From positions 1 to 41,935 of the forward strand of contig CAMHJX010000026.1 of assembly GCA_946185535.1 (NCBI GenBank): 41,935 nucleotides of DNA, written 5' to 3'. This document shows, one piece after another, positions 40,279 through 41,935 of this stretch. The notes beneath the pieces were generated by a model. That model saw nothing but the letters and a program-made list of their open reading frames with translations. It did not search any database and was not told the DNA's origin. Position numbers and translations under genes: made by a program. Position 1 is the stretch's first letter, and every line of letters begins with the position of its first letter. The stretch comes from an uncultured Bacteroidales bacterium (GTDB taxonomy: Bacteria; Bacteroidota; Bacteroidia; Bacteroidales; F082).

Positions 40279-41004
40279 TTACTTCCAGAACTGCCACCAC
40301 TTCTTTTGTCGGCCTTCCACCACACGGGCAAAGCGGCTGCGCGACTTTCGCATCTTTGAGAAATGCGTTATTGTTCCAGCAGAGGGACCTTTCAATGTAG
40401 TGATATGCGACGCTGAGGCAATGAAGCCGTTCTCATCGGTGTCGTCAATACCGCCATATTTGTTCTTTTTCGAGGCAAAAACGATGATATTATCGATATA
40501 CCAACTTGTCACATAAGCTCCGTGCCCTTTAAAATAAAGGCAAAACTGTGGTGACTTTGTAGTCCATTCCTCCATGTCGAAGGTAAGCAGATATTGGCTT
40601 TGCGCGATGCTTCCCACCAAAGTGTCTTCCCAGATGCTTTCCCAGTCTTCGCCGTTTTGGGAAATGCCGATACCAATTTGCGCGTTGATTTCTCCTAGAG
40701 TGGCTTCCAGGGCATGGTTGAACTGAAAATTGATGAAATCGTATTTGTCCAACTCCACGATAGGGGTTACCAAGCGAGTCGTACCTTCAAAGTTGAAGTC
40801 GGGATACATCTGCATTTCATGAGGTTTGCACCCAGCAAAAGTCGTGTTGGAGATGTACCATACCACCCAGTCGTCGCCTTTCGCATCCCAGCCTTCTTCG
40901 AGCCAAGGGTTGAAAAAGCCCTCACACAGCACCACATCACCCTGTTGCGCGAAGAGCGGCAAAGTGAAGATGACCATAAGTAATGTGAGTAGATGTTTTT
41001 TCAT
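40279..41004 (-). CDS. Secreted choice-of-anchor-J-like protein, no sorting domain
   Basis: A 241-residue exported protein with signal peptide MKKHLLTLLMVIFTLPLFAQ. The body (about 25-185) matches the cleaved-adhesin / choice-of-anchor-J jelly roll: CEGFFNPWLEEGWDAKGDDWVVWYIS, TRLVTPIVELDKYDFINFQFNHALE and SWYIDNIIVFA. It lacks a T9SS sorting domain; instead it ends with a basic, tryptophan-rich tail (RQKKWWQFWK). It overlaps the promoter region of radA in the opposite direction, with its own -7 box at 41047-41054, and sits 2 nt before the CotH gene, pointing to a joint function at the cell surface. The role is unknown. Confidence 0.75.
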   Translation of the reverse strand: MKKHLLTLLMVIFTLPLFAQQGDVVLCEGFFNPWLEEGWDAKGDDWVVWYISNTTFAGCKPHEMQMYPDFNFEGTTRLVTPIVELDKYDFINFQFNHALEATLGEINAQIGIGISQNGEDWESIWEDTLVGSIAQSQYLLTFDMEEWTTKSPQFCLYFKGHGAYVTSWYIDNIIVFASKKNKYGGIDDTDENGFIASASHITTLKGPSAGTITHFSKMRKSRSRFARVVEGRQKKWWQFWK

Positions 41005-41046
41005 TCAACTTCTTGATTTAACTTCGTTGATTCTACGAATTTGGGA

Positions 41047-41054
41047 CAAAAATA
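41047..41054 (-). promoter_or_regulatory. -7 promoter box of the secreted pair
   Basis: TATTTTTG on the minus strand, 42 nt before the ATG at 41004. Confidence 0.5.
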
Positions 41055-41095
41055 GGAAAAATCTTGGACTCTATTCTTTTACGAGGTGTTTTTCT

Positions 41096-41103
41096 TATTT
41101 TTG
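41096..41103 (+). promoter_or_regulatory. radA -7 promoter box
   Basis: TATTTTTG, 20 nt before the radA ATG at 41124. Confidence 0.55.
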
Positions 41104-41123
41104 CGGCATAAACGGACAAATTT

Positions 41124-41935
41124 ATGGCAAAAGAGAAAACCGTCTTTTTCTGCAAGGAATGCGGCAATGAGTCTCCGAAATGGTTCGGGAAATGTCCCGC
41201 GTGTGGCGCTTGGAACACCTGCGAGGAATCGACCGTAGTAACAGGAAAGGAGGCCAAGTCGGTGAAGAAAAACATCGATCTTGAGAGTCAAAGCCTGCCT
41301 ACACCCATAAAGGAAATCACCAATGCGAAAGAACAACGCATCATTCTGCCGTACGAGGAACTTAACCGCGTGCTTGGTGGAGGTTTGGTGCTTGGTTCAT
41401 TGACTCTCGTGGGAGGCGAGCCTGGCATCGGCAAGTCGACCTTGCTTTTGCAAACAGCCTTGCAACTTGCTGGCAGAAAGATACTATACATCTCGGGCGA
41501 GGAAAGCCAGACGCAAATCAAGATGCGGGCCGAGCGCATCGGCATCCACAACACCGATTGTCTCATCCTGACCGAGACCAACACGCAGGAAATCCTGAAG
41601 CACTTCAAGAACGTGCAGCCCGACATCGTGATTGTCGACTCCATACAAACCCTCGAATCGCCTTATGTAGACGCCACGGCGGGCAGCCTCTCACAAATTC
41701 GTGAGACCGCCGCTGAGATGAACAAAATCGCCAAGGCGTATCAAGTACCCGTGTTCCTCATCGGCCACATCACCAAGGACGGCAGCATCGCCGGACCGAA
41801 AATCTTGGAGCACATCGTTGACACGGTGCTTCAGTTTGAGGGCGACCGCCACTATGGTTTCCGCATCCTGCGCACCATCAAGAACCGTTTCGGGTCGGCC
41901 TCCGAGTTGGGCATCTTCGAGATGAACGCCACGGG
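41124..41935 (+). CDS. radA: DNA repair protein RadA, cut by the window edge
   Basis: The first 270 residues of RadA/Sms, a RecA-like helicase that extends branches during recombination. The C4 zinc finger is CKECGNESPKWFGKCPAC (10-27). Walker A is GEPGIGKSTLL, Walker B is IVIVDSIQTL, and VFLIGHITKDGSIAGPKILEH and the family-specific KNRFGS motif follow. The Lon-like C-terminal domain lies beyond the window. The gene stays open to the last base. It is divergent from the secreted CotH pair, with a 119-bp gap holding both promoters. Confidence 0.97.
   Translation, partial: MAKEKTVFFCKECGNESPKWFGKCPACGAWNTCEESTVVTGKEAKSVKKNIDLESQSLPTPIKEITNAKEQRIILPYEELNRVLGGGLVLGSLTLVGGEPGIGKSTLLLQTALQLAGRKILYISGEESQTQIKMRAERIGIHNTDCLILTETNTQEILKHFKNVQPDIVIVDSIQTLESPYVDATAGSLSQIRETAAEMNKIAKAYQVPVFLIGHITKDGSIAGPKILEHIVDTVLQFEGDRHYGFRILRTIKNRFGSASELGIFEMNAT

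Noticed and set aside
1-41935. tRNA, rRNA, insertion sequence or prophage
   Set aside because: No cloverleaf-like sequence, transposase, integrase or phage structural motif was found by reading; intergenic stretches are short or filled with the repeats listed.

Overview
The window looks like chromosomal DNA of a Bacteroidales-type member of the Bacteroidota, probably an uncultured gut or rumen lineage. Three things point there: four proteins ending in type IX secretion (T9SS) sorting domains with a YPNPT/A-x-G core, promoters of the Bacteroidota form (TTTG, about 20 bp, TAnnTTTG), and a purH-mreB-mreC-mreD gene order. No tRNA, rRNA, CRISPR array, prophage or intact insertion sequence was seen.

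Layout. 1-5100: a truncated secreted protein, a small secreted protein, a frameshifted membrane TPR/HTH regulator, an OmpR-type response regulator, pgi and a 52-residue acidic protein. 5100-12220: a minus-strand RND efflux operon (lipoprotein, membrane-fusion adaptor, permease, small DUF3592-like membrane protein, TolC-type channel) followed by a DUF2147 protein. 12327-17106: an arginine/polyamine-flavoured block: a T9SS-secreted peptidylarginine deiminase resembling Porphyromonas PPAD with all its catalytic residues, an arginase-fold protein with a degenerate metal site, and a deoxyhypusine-synthase-like protein. 17472-22367: a T9SS cargo, dinD and topA. 22625-28356: cysQ, a second membrane TPR/HTH regulator, and a two-gene secreted pair behind a duplicated promoter-proximal block. 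28415-34737: two tandem TlpA-like thioredoxin lipoproteins, then mreD, mreC, mreB and purH. 35001-41935: recJ, an AAA/DUF4143 ATPase with a 33-bp-period triple repeat over its promoter, a CotH-domain T9SS protein with a secreted partner, and the start of radA.

The most unusual property is the density of small palindromic or dispersed repeats. At least eight families occupy intergenic spaces, and several run into coding sequence: the TolC N-terminus, the adaptor C-terminus, the sorting domain of one T9SS cargo and a loop of CysQ. Other points of interest are the PPAD-like enzyme, the two membrane-spanning TPR/HTH regulators with near-leaderless promoters and repeated sites before the secreted gene that follows each, and the triple repeat upstream of the DUF4143 ATPase. 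All function assignments come from reading motifs; no database search was run.
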